This document shows positions 1 to 8,968 of a DNA stretch of 64,000 nt, one piece after another. The translations under genes were made by a program, and so were the position numbers. The stretch spans positions 1,054,001 to 1,118,000 of the forward strand of contig NZ_JACWMW010000002.1 of NCBI RefSeq assembly GCF_014773275.1, in the 5' to 3' direction. Below the pieces are notes generated by a model that did not search any database, had not been told where the DNA came from, and saw only the letters and a program-made list of their open reading frames with translations. The first letter of the stretch is position 1, and each line of letters begins with the position of its first letter. Source of the DNA: Mucilaginibacter rigui (GTDB lineage: Bacteria > Bacteroidota > Bacteroidia > Sphingobacteriales > Sphingobacteriaceae).

Positions 1-503
1 ACGGAGGGGCTGCTTCTGACAACGGGTACAACCTGTCGGGCAAGCAATACGGCGGCGAAACTTTATTGCATGTGGCGGCTAAGAACGGGCACCTGGCCAT
101 GATCAGGATGCTGTTGGAGAAAGGCGCTGATGTTAATAAGCAGGATGAATCCGGCAACACAGCGCTGCATTATGCCGCATCAAACGGTAAAAAGGACATT
201 GTGACCGAACTGCTGCAAAAAGGGGCAGATGCAAACATTGTAAACGTAAAAGACCAGCGGGCCATTGATTATGCCAACGTAAAAGGGTTTAACGAAATAA
301 CGGCGCTTTTATTAAAATACGGCCCACAAGCAACGCAGCCAGCACAAATTACTGATGCTGCTGCAGAAACACCTCCGGATGCTCCTGCAGGTGGTATGGC
401 ATCCAAAAAACAAGCTTTGCTGGATATTAAAGAGTTGCTGGATGCCGGGATATTATCGCAGGATGAGTTTGATGCCGAAAAGAAAAAGATATTGGGTAAT
501 TAG
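1..503 (+). CDS. Ankyrin-repeat protein with C-terminal SHOCT domain (5' end missing)
   Basis: The frame is open from the first bases of the window, so the gene starts upstream; a start at the TTG near base 66 would cut an ankyrin repeat in two and is unlikely. At least three ankyrin repeats are visible (ETLLHVAAKNGH, GNTALHYAASNGKKDIVTELL, QRAIDYANVKGFNEITALLL), a fold normally used for protein-protein contacts. After a Pro/Ala-rich linker the protein ends in a SHOCT-type segment (LLDIKELLDAGILSQDEFDAEKKKIL reads as two short helices), a small C-terminal domain common in bacterial proteins and thought to mediate oligomerisation. No partner can be inferred because the upstream neighbour is outside the window. 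Confidence 0.85.
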   Translation, partial: GGAASDNGYNLSGKQYGGETLLHVAAKNGHLAMIRMLLEKGADVNKQDESGNTALHYAASNGKKDIVTELLQKGADANIVNVKDQRAIDYANVKGFNEITALLLKYGPQATQPAQITDAAAETPPDAPAGGMASKKQALLDIKELLDAGILSQDEFDAEKKKILGN

Positions 504-513
504 TTAGGTTCAA

Positions 514-546
514 CACCTTGCGTTCGTCGAAGACGAGTGCAAGGTG
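514..546 (+). other. Hairpin just after the ankyrin gene
   Basis: Two 15-base arms (CACCTTGCGTTCGTC at 514-528 and GACGAGTGCAAGGTG at 532-546) pair across a 3-base loop; the only two non-Watson-Crick positions are G-U wobbles. It sits 11 bases after the stop codon. There is no T run after it, so it may be an RNA 3'-end stabiliser or a small repeat rather than a classical terminator. Confidence 0.5.
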
Positions 547-556
547 AATAGTAGCT

Positions 557-1111
557 TCAACGTAAGTGAATGCGTTTTAAACTCTCCAATAACCTTTTTG
601 CCCTGAAATAATTATATAATCCGGAAAAAGGAAGCGGGCCATCTCCTCTGCCTAAACTTGATATATTAAGATATATATCATTATCGTTAAATATGCAAGT
701 AATTAATATGCTAAGCCCTGCAAATTTGGGTTCACGATAATAGGCTACAAGATTATCCAGCTCAACCGTTTTATTTAGACGTTTAAACTTTTTGGTTATT
801 AAGTTATGTAACTCTACTTTATTGTTTGCGGCGTAACCGCCTCTAACCTTGACTAACGCATTTGAAAAATAGATGTTTGTAAAAAGCCACAAGGCAATAA
901 CGATCAATATTGTATAAGTAAGAAATAAAGAAATGTTTTGAGATAAACTATCAGTTGCAATTTTTAAAAAAATGTAACATACAAAAAGTGAAAATCCAAC
1001 TGCAAGCAATAAAAACAAATAATCGAAGACATAACTGAAAGTAATTTTATATGCAAGCCTTTGTCTTTGGATGCTTTTAACAATATTAAGCGGGTAGAGG
1101 GTATTGGGCAC
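557..1111 (-). CDS. Small membrane protein, function unknown
   Basis: The 184-residue product has two strongly hydrophobic segments at about residues 25-48 and 60-82, joined by a short loop, and a mostly soluble C-terminal half with many Lys/Arg/Asn residues. It therefore looks like an inner-membrane protein with a cytoplasmic or periplasmic tail. The only plausible start is GTG at the 5' end (MPNTLYPLN). Base composition is AT-rich relative to the neighbouring aconitase. I do not recognise a family. It converges with the ankyrin gene and lies downstream of aconitase on the same strand, but the aconitase terminator separates them. Confidence 0.6.
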   Translation of the reverse strand: MPNTLYPLNIVKSIQRQRLAYKITFSYVFDYLFLLLAVGFSLFVCYIFLKIATDSLSQNISLFLTYTILIVIALWLFTNIYFSNALVKVRGGYAANNKVELHNLITKKFKRLNKTVELDNLVAYYREPKFAGLSILITCIFNDNDIYLNISSLGRGDGPLPFSGLYNYFRAKRLLESLKRIHLR

Positions 1112-1167
1112 GAGTTTAAATATGAATAACTATATCAGTTATATAAAGATGCGTGAAATTTACTTCA

Positions 1168-1196
1168 AAAAAAAGCCTCCCCAATCGGGAAGGCTT
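1168..1196 (-). terminator. Rho-independent terminator of the aconitase gene
   Basis: Read on the minus strand, AAGCCTTCCC and GGGGAGGCTT pair across a 4-base GATT loop (one G-U wobble) and are followed by a run of T. It lies about 30 bases after the aconitase stop codon. Confidence 0.85.
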
Positions 1197-1197
1197 A

Positions 1198-1231
1198 ATC
1201 TAAAATCGTACTTCTAAAATCTAAAATTAAG
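1198..1231. repeat. Word array (ATCTAAAAT type), copy 1
   Basis: The word ATCTAAAAT/TCTAAAAT occurs three times within 34 bases and overlaps the aconitase stop codon. An almost identical 34-base string lies at 61819-61852 in front of the DUF58 gene, so this is a dispersed repeat and not chance AT-richness. Confidence 0.6.
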
Positions 1232-3494
1232 AAGCCATTTGCCTGCGGATGATGTTCAACGCGCCGCCTGCTTTAAACCACTCTATTTGCTGTGCATTGT
1301 AGGTGTGGTTTACCGGGAAGCTTTCTGTTGTACCATTTGCATGGTGCAATACTACGGTTAACTGTTTGCCCGGGGCAAAAGTGGTTAAGCCGGTAATATC
1401 AATAACATCGTCCTCTTGTATTTTCTCGTAATCGTTCACGTCTGCAAAGGTAATACCCAGCATACCTTGTTTTTTAAGGTTGGTTTCGTGGATACGGGCA
1501 AATGATTTTACCAGTATGGCACGTACACCTAAGTGGCGTGGTTCCATCGCAGCGTGCTCGCGTGATGAGCCTTCGCCATAGTTCTCGTCGCCAACAACAA
1601 TAGTACCTATACCGGCAGCTTTGTAATCGCGCTGTGTGGCAGGTACCGGGCCGTATTCGCCGGTCAGTTCGTTCTTAACGCTGTCTGCAGTGTTGTTAAA
1701 GTAGTTGATGGCACCGATCAGCATATTGTTTGATATGTTATCCAGGTGACCGCGGAACTTCAACCATGGGCCGGCCATTGAGATATGGTCGGTAGTACAT
1801 TTACCGCGTGCTTTGATCAATAATCTTAAGCCGGTAATGTCTGTGCCCTCCCATGGGGTAAACGGCTCCAGTAATTGTAAACGCGATGATGTTGGGCTCA
1901 CAATAACCTCAACACGGCTGCCATCTTCGGCAGGCGCCTGGTAGCCGGCATCTTCAACCGCATAACCTTTTATCGGCATTTCAATACCTTCGGGCTCATC
2001 AAATTTAACCTGCTCGCCTGCTTTGTTAGTTAAGCTGTCGGTAAGCGGGTTAAAGGTAAGGTCGCCCGCAATAGCAAACGCAGTAACAATCTCCGGAGAG
2101 GCCACAAAAGCGTGTGTATTAGGGTTACCATCCTGGCGTTTAGCAAAGTTACGGTTAAACGATGTGATGATAGAGTTTTTACGGGTAGGGTCGTCTGTAT
2201 GACGTGCCCACTGGCCAATACAAGGGCCGCAGGCATTAGCCAATACCACACCGCCCATAGCCTCGAAGGTACCTAAGTAACCATCGCGCTCAACGGTGTA
2301 ACGTACCAGTTCAGAACCCGGTGTAATGGTAAACTCGGCTTTGGTAACCAGGTTTTTATCGATAGCCTGTTTAGCGATAGATGCAGAACGGGTGATGTCT
2401 TCGTATGATGAATTGGTACAAGAACCTATCAAACCAACCTCTAATTTAACAGGCCAGTTATTTTCTTTAACCGCTTGCGCGAATTTAGAGATAGGCCATG
2501 CCAGATCCGGAGTGAAAGGGCCGTTAACGTGCGGCTCAAGTTCAGATAAGTTGATCTCGATAACCTGGTCAAAATATTGCTCAGGGTTTGCGTAAACCTC
2601 ATCATCGCCGGTTAAGTGTTCGGCAACAGCGTTAGCCAGTTCAGCAACTTCGGCACGTTTGGTACCGCTTAGGTAAGCAGCAATTTTTTCGTCGTAACCG
2701 AAGATAGAAGTGGTAGCACCAATTTCGGCACCCATGTTACAGATGGTACCTTTACCGGTTGCAGAAAGTGAACGTGCACCTTCGCCAAAATATTCAACAA
2801 TAGCGCCGGTACCACCTTTTACGGTAAGGATACCTGCTACTTTCAAAATAACGTCTTTAGCTGATGTCCAGCCTGATAATTTACCTGTTAATTTAACACC
2901 GATCAGTTTAGGGAATTTTAGCTCCCATGGTAAACCTGCCATCACATCGCAGGCATCGGCACCGCCAACACCAATAGCCACCATACCCAAACCACCTGCA
3001 TTAGGTGTGTGCGAGTCGGTACCTATCATCATACCACCCGGGAACGCGTAGTTCTCTAAAACAACCTGATGAATGATACCTGCACCGGCTTTCCAGAAAC
3101 CGATACCGTATTTATCAGATACAGATGAAAGGAAATCGTAAACTTCGCGGTTTATATCAACCGCTGTATTTAAATCGGCAACAGCGCCAACTTTAGCTTG
3201 TATTAAGTGATCGCAATGTACGGTTGATGGTACTGCAACCTGCGGGCGGCCTGCCTGCATAAACTGCAATAGCGCCATTTGCGCGGTTGCATCCTGCATA
3301 GCCACACGGTCTGGTGCAAAATCAACGTAGTCGGTACCGCGTTCAAATGCTTTTTTAGCATCACCTTCACTTAGGTGAGCGTATAATATTTTTTCGGTTA
3401 AAGTAAGATGTTTACCGGTCGCTTTGCGGGCAGCATCCACGCGGGTGCTGTAGCGATCATAAACCTTTTTGATCATATCTAAATCAAAAGCCAT
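1227..3494 (-). CDS. acn: Aconitate hydratase (aconitase, mitochondrial-type)
   Basis: Aconitase interconverts citrate and isocitrate through cis-aconitate in the TCA cycle, in the cytoplasm, using a [4Fe-4S] cluster. The 755-residue length fits the mitochondrial-like aconitases of Bacteroidota. The three cluster cysteines are visible in [13 protein letters not shown] (about residue 358) and [10 protein letters not shown] (about 420), and the substrate-binding [13 protein letters not shown] block is at about 158. The C-terminal swivelling domain carries [15 protein letters not shown]. It appears to be transcribed alone: a terminator follows and 313 bases separate it from the divergent AbiH gene. 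Confidence 0.97.
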   Translation of the reverse strand: MAFDLDMIKKVYDRYSTRVDAARKATGKHLTLTEKILYAHLSEGDAKKAFERGTDYVDFAPDRVAMQDATAQMALLQFMQAGRPQVAVPSTVHCDHLIQAKVGAVADLNTAVDINREVYDFLSSVSDKYGIGFWKAGAGIIHQVVLENYAFPGGMMIGTDSHTPNAGGLGMVAIGVGGADACDVMAGLPWELKFPKLIGVKLTGKLSGWTSAKDVILKVAGILTVKGGTGAIVEYFGEGARSLSATGKGTICNMGAEIGATTSIFGYDEKIAAYLSGTKRAEVAELANAVAEHLTGDDEVYANPEQYFDQVIEINLSELEPHVNGPFTPDLAWPISKFAQAVKENNWPVKLEVGLIGSCTNSSYEDITRSASIAKQAIDKNLVTKAEFTITPGSELVRYTVERDGYLGTFEAMGGVVLANACGPCIGQWARHTDDPTRKNSIITSFNRNFAKRQDGNPNTHAFVASPEIVTAFAIAGDLTFNPLTDSLTNKAGEQVKFDEPEGIEMPIKGYAVEDAGYQAPAEDGSRVEVIVSPTSSRLQLLEPFTPWEGTDITGLRLLIKARGKCTTDHISMAGPWLKFRGHLDNISNNMLIGAINYFNNTADSVKNELTGEYGPVPATQRDYKAAGIGTIVVGDENYGEGSSREHAAMEPRHLGVRAILVKSFARIHETNLKKQGMLGITFADVNDYEKIQEDDVIDITGLTTFAPGKQLTVVLHHANGTTESFPVNHTYNAQQIEWFKAGGALNIIRRQMAS

Positions 3495-3807
3495 AATGTT
3501 TGATTTTTAGTAGTAAAAGATGTTTAAATCCGCCTGATGGAGGACTTGCGGCGAATTTACAAAATATAAACTTTATTCACAGTCAGGGCTTTGTACAATT
3601 GTTATTTGGATATGTTCTAAATAAGGGTATTTGTTAAATAATGCCCAGGCTACTCACTATTCATACAAATCAACAAGAGCGATACGCCATTGCTTCATAT
3701 TATGTTTGGCATCTTTAAAAAAGCATGTAGAAATATAGAGATATAATTAAATTATTAGTACTATTAATCTTCATCACTCAATTGCTAATATCTCATATCT
3801 TAGTTGT
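3495..3807. other. Divergent intergenic region, aconitase / AbiH
   Basis: This 313-base AT-rich stretch separates two divergent genes and must hold both promoters. On the minus strand I see TATATTTTG at about 3565, close to but not matching the TAnnTTTG box. A short repeat of the word ATCTCATAT lies at 3787-3803 immediately before the AbiH start. I see no gene or RNA in it. Confidence 0.5.
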
Positions 3808-4962
3808 ATGAATAGACTTATTTTGATAGGCAATGGGTTTGATTTAGCACATGGGCTTAAAACCTGCTATAAGGATTTTATTTATTGGTATATCCAAAAA
3901 AGTTTTGTAAAAGCCAACAACGACGGGATTTATAAAGATCGTTTAATCACTATTACCACTATAGGCCGTAAATTTAGCTATTATGAAGAGGAACAGCTTT
4001 TGCGATGGATAGATGAGTATCTTTCAAAAATAGAACATCCAAAGAGAAGGAAACCAGGGCTACGGGTCGGTTGGAGCGACAGTAAAAGGATAGATATGAG
4101 TCCTTTTGAAGTGCATTTTGAGTCGAACTTGTTAGAGCCTATTTTAAGTAGTTGCAACGTCTCAAACTGGGTAGATATCGAAGGTGAATACTATGAATTG
4201 TTGAAAGATATACTTGAAATGAAAGATACGGAAGCGCGGCAACCAGAATTAGTTAACTTAAATGAGTCACTTAGCTTTATTATTTCTCAATTAGAAGAAT
4301 ACTTGTCAACACTTCCAGTTGCTCCATTTTTAGAAGGGTATAAAACTATATTTTCATCAGCTATATCAGGAGGGGATTTATATCCTAAACGGTCTGAGAA
4401 ATCAGTAAGTCCAAACCAGACTTATGTTCTTAATTTCAATTACACTAATACAGCAGAACAATATGTAAAGAGAATTAAAGTTTCGGGAACCGGCTTGTCG
4501 CCAGTACTGAACTATATACATGGCAAATTACAGGATATTGATAATGAATTGATCTTTGGTTTTGGAGACGAAACAGATAGTGCATATAAAAGAATGGAAG
4601 ACGATATAAAGGTTAAAGGGTATTTTGATTACATTAAATCATTTTGGTATCTACGTACTGATAATTACAGATCGCTGGTAAATTTTTTAGATAGTGAAGA
4701 CTACCAAGTATATGTGTTAGGGCATAGTTGCGGTTTGTCGGATCGGACGATGCTTCAAATGATTTTTGAACATCAAAAATGCAGGTCGATTAAAATATTT
4801 TTTCATGAACATAATAATGATGATAATTTCGTTAGCCTGACGCACGAAATTGCACGGCACTTTACAGATAAAGGGTTGATGAGAAAAAAAATAAAGTCTA
4901 AACGAGGATCCACTCCAATGCCACAACATGATGATCGCCATGCAGATCAACCTCTAAATTGA
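3808..4962 (+). CDS. AbiH-family abortive-infection protein
   Basis: AbiH proteins were first described as phage abortive-infection factors in Lactococcus; their biochemical activity is not settled. The family N-terminus is clear: ILIGNGFDLAHGLKTCYKDF at residues 4-23. The family's middle block is seen in YVLNFNYTNTAEQY (about 209), followed by YIHGKLQD and ELIFGFGDE, and VYVLGHSCGLSD (about 300) near the end. The 384-residue length is typical. The gene is AT-rich compared with aconitase and the deacetylase on either side and stands alone between housekeeping genes, which suggests horizontal acquisition. No toxin, restriction or CRISPR gene adjoins it. Confidence 0.88.
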   Translation: MNRLILIGNGFDLAHGLKTCYKDFIYWYIQKSFVKANNDGIYKDRLITITTIGRKFSYYEEEQLLRWIDEYLSKIEHPKRRKPGLRVGWSDSKRIDMSPFEVHFESNLLEPILSSCNVSNWVDIEGEYYELLKDILEMKDTEARQPELVNLNESLSFIISQLEEYLSTLPVAPFLEGYKTIFSSAISGGDLYPKRSEKSVSPNQTYVLNFNYTNTAEQYVKRIKVSGTGLSPVLNYIHGKLQDIDNELIFGFGDETDSAYKRMEDDIKVKGYFDYIKSFWYLRTDNYRSLVNFLDSEDYQVYVLGHSCGLSDRTMLQMIFEHQKCRSIKIFFHEHNNDDNFVSLTHEIARHFTDKGLMRKKIKSKRGSTPMPQHDDRHADQPLN

Positions 4963-4989
4963 TTTTAAATTTATCAGCTAAATCTTTTC

Positions 4990-5010
4990 TATCTCTCATA
5001 TAGTGAGATA
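4990..5010. terminator. Hairpin between two convergent genes
   Basis: TATCTC..CA and TGAGATA form a short near-palindrome around a TATAG loop, between the ends of AbiH (+) and the deacetylase (-). It could end transcription from either side, but it has no strong T run, so the call is weak. Confidence 0.3.
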
Positions 5011-5026
5011 ACCGACCGCCACCGCT

Positions 5027-5659
5027 TTAAATGTTAGAGGCGTTAAGCGTTTCAAAAGTATATCCCTCTTTACTAAAATGCTCTAAAACCAGTGGCAGCA
5101 CATATTCTATTTTATGAAAGGCCTTTATGCTGTCATGAAACAATACAATAGAGCCATCCTGCACGTTTTTTAAAACGTTGTTGAGTGATTCATCGCGGTT
5201 AAGGGCTATGTCAAAATCGCCGCTCAGTACATCCCACATAATAATTTTAAGGTCGGGCCGGGCTTGTTTCAGCAGTTTTACCTGCTCCCTTTTAATACGC
5301 CCGTACGGCGGGCGAAACAGCGGGGTGTCCAAAATCTTATCGGCCTGTAAAAAATTCTCCAGGTAGGTTTGGTTATCCGTAGCCCAGCCTTTAAGATGGT
5401 TATAGGTATGGTTGCCTATGGCGTGGCCGCCTTTTTTTACCTCGTCAAATACATCAGGGTGCTTGCGTACATTGTCGCCTATGCAAAAGAATGTAGCTTT
5501 GGCATTGTGCTTTTTTAAAATATTTAATACAAACGGTGTAACAATGGGTATAGGGCCGTCGTCAAAAGTCAAATAAATGCAACGGGCACCTGGTTTAGTA
5601 TCCCAAATTAATTGAGGGTACAGTTTTTTAAGCCACCAGGGAGTTTTTACCAGGTACAT
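5027..5659 (-). CDS. Polysaccharide deacetylase family protein (NodB homology)
   Basis: NodB-fold enzymes (carbohydrate esterase family 4) remove acetyl groups from chitin-, peptidoglycan- or exopolysaccharide-type sugars with a bound metal. The family's motifs are in order: YLTFDDGP with the catalytic and metal Asp pair (about residue 28), HAIGNHTYNH with the metal His residues (about 79), RPPYGR (about 117), a WDVLSGDFD segment (about 143) and LFHDS (about 174). At 210 residues it is close to a bare catalytic domain. It has no obvious signal peptide, only a Trp/Lys-rich start (MYLVKTPWWLKKLYP), so whether it acts in the cell or at the membrane is unclear. Confidence 0.9.
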   Translation of the reverse strand: MYLVKTPWWLKKLYPQLIWDTKPGARCIYLTFDDGPIPIVTPFVLNILKKHNAKATFFCIGDNVRKHPDVFDEVKKGGHAIGNHTYNHLKGWATDNQTYLENFLQADKILDTPLFRPPYGRIKREQVKLLKQARPDLKIIMWDVLSGDFDIALNRDESLNNVLKNVQDGSIVLFHDSIKAFHKIEYVLPLVLEHFSKEGYTFETLNASNI

Positions 5660-5750
5660 TCGTAAAACGTTTAAGTATTTTAAATTTTAACCAAATAAAT
5701 TAGAGCTTGCAAAGTAATTACCGGTTACTTACAATTGTATACATTTAATT

Positions 5751-7196
5751 ATGAAACTAAACTTACCCATCACAAAAGTAACTATTGCCTGCTTCATATT
5801 ACTTTCAACAGTAAATTTTACCGTAAAAGCACAGGAGGTTATAACGCTGCAAAAGGCTATTGACCTTACGCTTGAGCGTAACTTAACTATAAAACAAGCA
5901 CAGTTCAGCGAAGCACTATCAGAAGAAACCCTGAAGCAATCTAAATATAACCTGCTGCCAAATTTAACCGCAGGCCCGCAGGGGTCATTTAACTTTGGCC
6001 GTAATATTGACCCATCTACCAACCAGTTTACCAATCAGCGTATTTTTGCGATCAGCGGTAACCTTTCAACGCAGGTAACACTTTTTCAGGGAGGGCAGTT
6101 ACGTAACCAGATCATCGAAAATAAATTATTACTGAGTGCCGATCGCAGTAACACCGCTAAAGTTAAAAACGATCTTATTTTAAATGTAGTTACCCAGTAC
6201 CTGCAAATATTAACAAACCAGGATTTGGTTACTGCTGCAAAACAGCAAATTGATATTGCAAAAATAACGCTTGACAGGGCACAGAAAAACTTTGATGCGG
6301 GTAACCAAACCCAGGCCGATCTGTCGCAAGCTAAGGCTTCACAATCAACTGCCGACCTGAATTATACCACTGCCGAGAACCAACTGGAATTATCTATACT
6401 TACGCTTAAACAGTACATGGAGATGCCGCCGGCAACCAAAGTTGTTTTTGAGAAACCGGATATCAGCAAATTTAAAAATATAGCAACCGTGTTTGATCCT
6501 GAAGAGGTTTTGAAAACTGCAATGGCCGTTAACCCGGATGTATCACTTGCCGAAGCCAGGCAAAAGGCTGCTGAGCAGGATATTAAAGTTGCAAGGGGTA
6601 ATTATTACCCGAGCGTAGTGCTGTTTGGACAGTTGGGAACAAATTACTCTGATGCACGCCGTTTACCCGGGCAGCCGTACCTTACCGGGAGAACTGATAC
6701 CCTTGGTTATGTGCAAAACTCAACCACGCCTGTTGTAGCGCCAAATTTTGGGGTAACACCGCCGCTTAAATATCCATTAGGAAGGCAGTTGAGCGACAAC
6801 TTTAACCAATCGGTAGGGATAACCTTGCAGATACCTATATTTAACCGTTTTACCGCCCGTACTGCAGTGCGTAAAGCCAAAATAACAAATGAAAATGCCA
6901 TTGTAACAGCACAGCTGGCTCGTAATAACCTCAGCAAGATCATATACCAGGCGGTGTGGGATGTGCAAGCTTCACAGAAGAAGTACCAAAGTACCCTGCA
7001 AACGTATAATGCCAATAAAGACGCCTTTAATGTGATACAACAAAGGTACAATGTTGGCCTGGTGAACTCGCTTGATTATAACACCTCGTTAACCAACCTT
7101 AACAAATCGCAGTTTGATCTGATACAGGCAGAATACGAAGTGGTGTTCAGAAACAAAGTAATTGACTATTATCTCGGAAACCCTATAACACTTTAA
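5751..7196 (+). CDS. TolC-family outer-membrane efflux protein
   Basis: The protein is the outer-membrane exit duct of a tripartite efflux or secretion system. It begins with a signal peptide (to about VKAQ, residue 27), then VITLQKAIDLTLERNLTIKQAQ, the start of the first TolC coiled-coil repeat. A second similar repeat starts near residue 235 (FDPEEVLKTAMAVNPDVSLAEA). Long Ala/Gln/Asn-rich helices and YNVGLVNSLDYNTSLTNLNKSQ near the end are typical. The length of 481 residues is normal. The HlyD-like adaptor follows 25 bases later, so the two form an operon. Confidence 0.93.
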   Translation: MKLNLPITKVTIACFILLSTVNFTVKAQEVITLQKAIDLTLERNLTIKQAQFSEALSEETLKQSKYNLLPNLTAGPQGSFNFGRNIDPSTNQFTNQRIFAISGNLSTQVTLFQGGQLRNQIIENKLLLSADRSNTAKVKNDLILNVVTQYLQILTNQDLVTAAKQQIDIAKITLDRAQKNFDAGNQTQADLSQAKASQSTADLNYTTAENQLELSILTLKQYMEMPPATKVVFEKPDISKFKNIATVFDPEEVLKTAMAVNPDVSLAEARQKAAEQDIKVARGNYYPSVVLFGQLGTNYSDARRLPGQPYLTGRTDTLGYVQNSTTPVVAPNFGVTPPLKYPLGRQLSDNFNQSVGITLQIPIFNRFTARTAVRKAKITNENAIVTAQLARNNLSKIIYQAVWDVQASQKKYQSTLQTYNANKDAFNVIQQRYNVGLVNSLDYNTSLTNLNKSQFDLIQAEYEVVFRNKVIDYYLGNPITL

Positions 7197-7221
7197 ACAC
7201 AAAAACAATCCTGAAATCATC

Positions 7222-8559
7222 ATGGGAAAAACTACTAAATATATTCTGATAGGCCTTGGGGCACTTATCGTACTGTTAATTATAGGTAAGGCCACAGGTA
7301 TAATAGGCAAACCACAATTAACACAGGTTGCTGTTGAAAAAGCCGAAAGCCGCGACATTAACGAAACCGTATCTGCCAGTGGTAAAATTAAACCGCATAT
7401 CGAGGTTAAAATAAGCCCCGAGGTATCAGGCGAGGTTGTTGAACTGCCTATAAAAGAAGGCGACGTGGTTAAAAAAGGCCAGTTATTATGTCGTATCCGC
7501 CCGGATATCTTAAAATCGGGCTATGACCGTGCCGTGGCTTCATACAATACACAAAAAGCAAGCGTAGGCAATTCGTCACAAATGCTAAAACAATCTGAAG
7601 CTACTTTTACCAACCAGGAATCGATATACAAACGCAGTAAAGAACTTTTTGATAAAAAGGTATTAACTGTTGCCGAGTTTGAAAAAGCGAAAGCTGATTA
7701 CGACGGCGCCAAAGCAGCCCTGGAAGCGGCAAGGCAAAATGTTGTAGGTTCAAAATTTGGGTTAGAGCAATCACAGGCATCTGTTAAAGAAGCACAGGAT
7801 AACCTTGCTAAAACAACTATCTACTCACCGGTTGATGGTGTGGTTTCAAAATTATCTATTGAGCAGGGCGAGCGTGTATTGGGTACCCAGCAGTTTGCCG
7901 GTACCGAGATCATGACCATATCTGACCTTACCAAAATGGATGTGAATGTTGACGTGAATGAGAATGACATTAACCGTATTGCTATAGGCAACCAATCTCA
8001 AATTGAGATAGACGCTTTTTTGGGTAAGAAATTTACCGGTGAAGTTATTGAGATAGGCAGCTCGGCAAACGTAGTGGGCACCAATGCCGACCAGGTTACC
8101 AACTTTACGGTAAAAGTGCGGATCACTGCACAATCATACATCGACCTACTGAAAAAGAATGCTGCAAACCATTCGCCTTTCCGCCCGGGATTAACCGCTA
8201 CGGTTGATATAAATACTAACCATGTAAAGGCGCTATCGGTACCAATACAATCTGTTACCACCCGCGATGAGAAAAAGCCGGCATCAACAGGTGGCGACAC
8301 GCAAAAGGATGATAAGAAAACTACGGCAACCCCTCCTTCAAAAGAATACGTATTTGTTTTGCAGGCTGGTAAAGTAAAACAGGTACAGGTTACTACCGGC
8401 ATACAGGACGATACTTACATACAAATATTAAGCGGCCTTAAAGGTGGCGAAGAAGTGGTATCGGCGCCGTTTGCAGCTATATCAAAAACATTAAATGATG
8501 GTATGGTGGTTGAGAAGGTTGATAAATCGAAACTGTTTAATACCGACGCTAAGAAATAA
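7222..8559 (+). CDS. HlyD/RND-type periplasmic adaptor subunit
   Basis: This is the membrane-fusion subunit that links an inner-membrane pump to TolC. It has one N-terminal membrane anchor (residues 5-25), a biotinyl-lipoyl half-motif (IKPHIEVKISPEVSGEVVELPIKEGD), a long coiled-coil hairpin (about 90-200), the second lipoyl half (IYSPVDGVVSKLSIEQGERVLG) and a beta-barrel domain. A Lys/Asp/Thr-rich insert (about 345-375) interrupts the C-terminal membrane-proximal domain. The arrangement resembles MacA-like adaptors. No MacB permease or other pump follows; a terminator ends the operon. Confidence 0.92.
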   Translation: MGKTTKYILIGLGALIVLLIIGKATGIIGKPQLTQVAVEKAESRDINETVSASGKIKPHIEVKISPEVSGEVVELPIKEGDVVKKGQLLCRIRPDILKSGYDRAVASYNTQKASVGNSSQMLKQSEATFTNQESIYKRSKELFDKKVLTVAEFEKAKADYDGAKAALEAARQNVVGSKFGLEQSQASVKEAQDNLAKTTIYSPVDGVVSKLSIEQGERVLGTQQFAGTEIMTISDLTKMDVNVDVNENDINRIAIGNQSQIEIDAFLGKKFTGEVIEIGSSANVVGTNADQVTNFTVKVRITAQSYIDLLKKNAANHSPFRPGLTATVDINTNHVKALSVPIQSVTTRDEKKPASTGGDTQKDDKKTTATPPSKEYVFVLQAGKVKQVQVTTGIQDDTYIQILSGLKGGEEVVSAPFAAISKTLNDGMVVEKVDKSKLFNTDAKK

Positions 8560-8587
8560 TCTTTTTTAGATTATTAAGAATAAAAGA

Positions 8588-8629
8588 GAGGACAACGGGC
8601 GAAAATCCCTTTGTCCTTTTTTGTTTTTT
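8588..8629 (+). terminator. Rho-independent terminator after the efflux operon
   Basis: AGGACAA(CGGG) and (CCC)TTTGTCCT form a stem around a short A-rich loop and are followed directly by a T-rich tract. It starts about 30 bases after the adaptor's stop codon. Confidence 0.9.
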
Positions 8630-8741
8630 AGGGCGTTTTGAGGCGTTTCAGGGGCGGTTTTTGCCTAAATAAAGCTTGTAAAAAATACTTGATGATAATA
8701 TTTATCCATTTAAAAATGGTGTCGCTACTTTGTCAGTTGGC

Positions 8742-8816
8742 TAAATTTTAAACATTTGATTATTAGGTTTTTATAAGTGCTCGCGGGTGTTCACGGCAGT
8801 GAACGTGAACACTTTG
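8742..8816. repeat. Dispersed ~70-bp element with a two-way hairpin, copy A
   Basis: The stretch from 8560 to 8968 has no gene. Apart from the terminator it holds this element, which starts with AAATTTTAAACAT, contains ATTATTA, and ends with GTTCACGGCAGTGAAC followed by GTGAACAC. The same layout is found at 58999-59070 with the same conserved blocks. GTTCAC can pair with the adjacent GTGAAC (4-base loop) or, as GTGTTCAC, with the more distal GTGAACAC. Confidence 0.75.
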
Positions 8817-8968
8817 GCTGCCGTTTGCTTCGGCCAATTGTTTTAAACTGATTATCTCAGGCATTAGCTAAATGTTCCCTATAAACCTGCCTTTCTCCGT
8901 CTGAATAATATTTCATTAATTTGCACCATCGGGCAAACCAATTACCCGAGTGGGACATTACTAATTTA

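Noticed and set aside
45..90. TTG start at base 66 for the ankyrin protein
   Set aside because: It lies inside an ankyrin repeat (ETLLHVAAKNGH), and the frame is open to the window edge, so the gene begins upstream.
2326..3051. Plus-strand ORFs inside the aconitase gene
   Set aside because: They are antisense to a clear aconitase reading frame, have no family features and use codons that mirror the real frame.
8921..8968. Extended N-terminus of the glycerol-3-phosphate dehydrogenase from TTG 8921
   Set aside because: The extra 16 residues do not fit the family and include a promoter-like sequence; ATG 8969 starts right at the nucleotide-binding motif.
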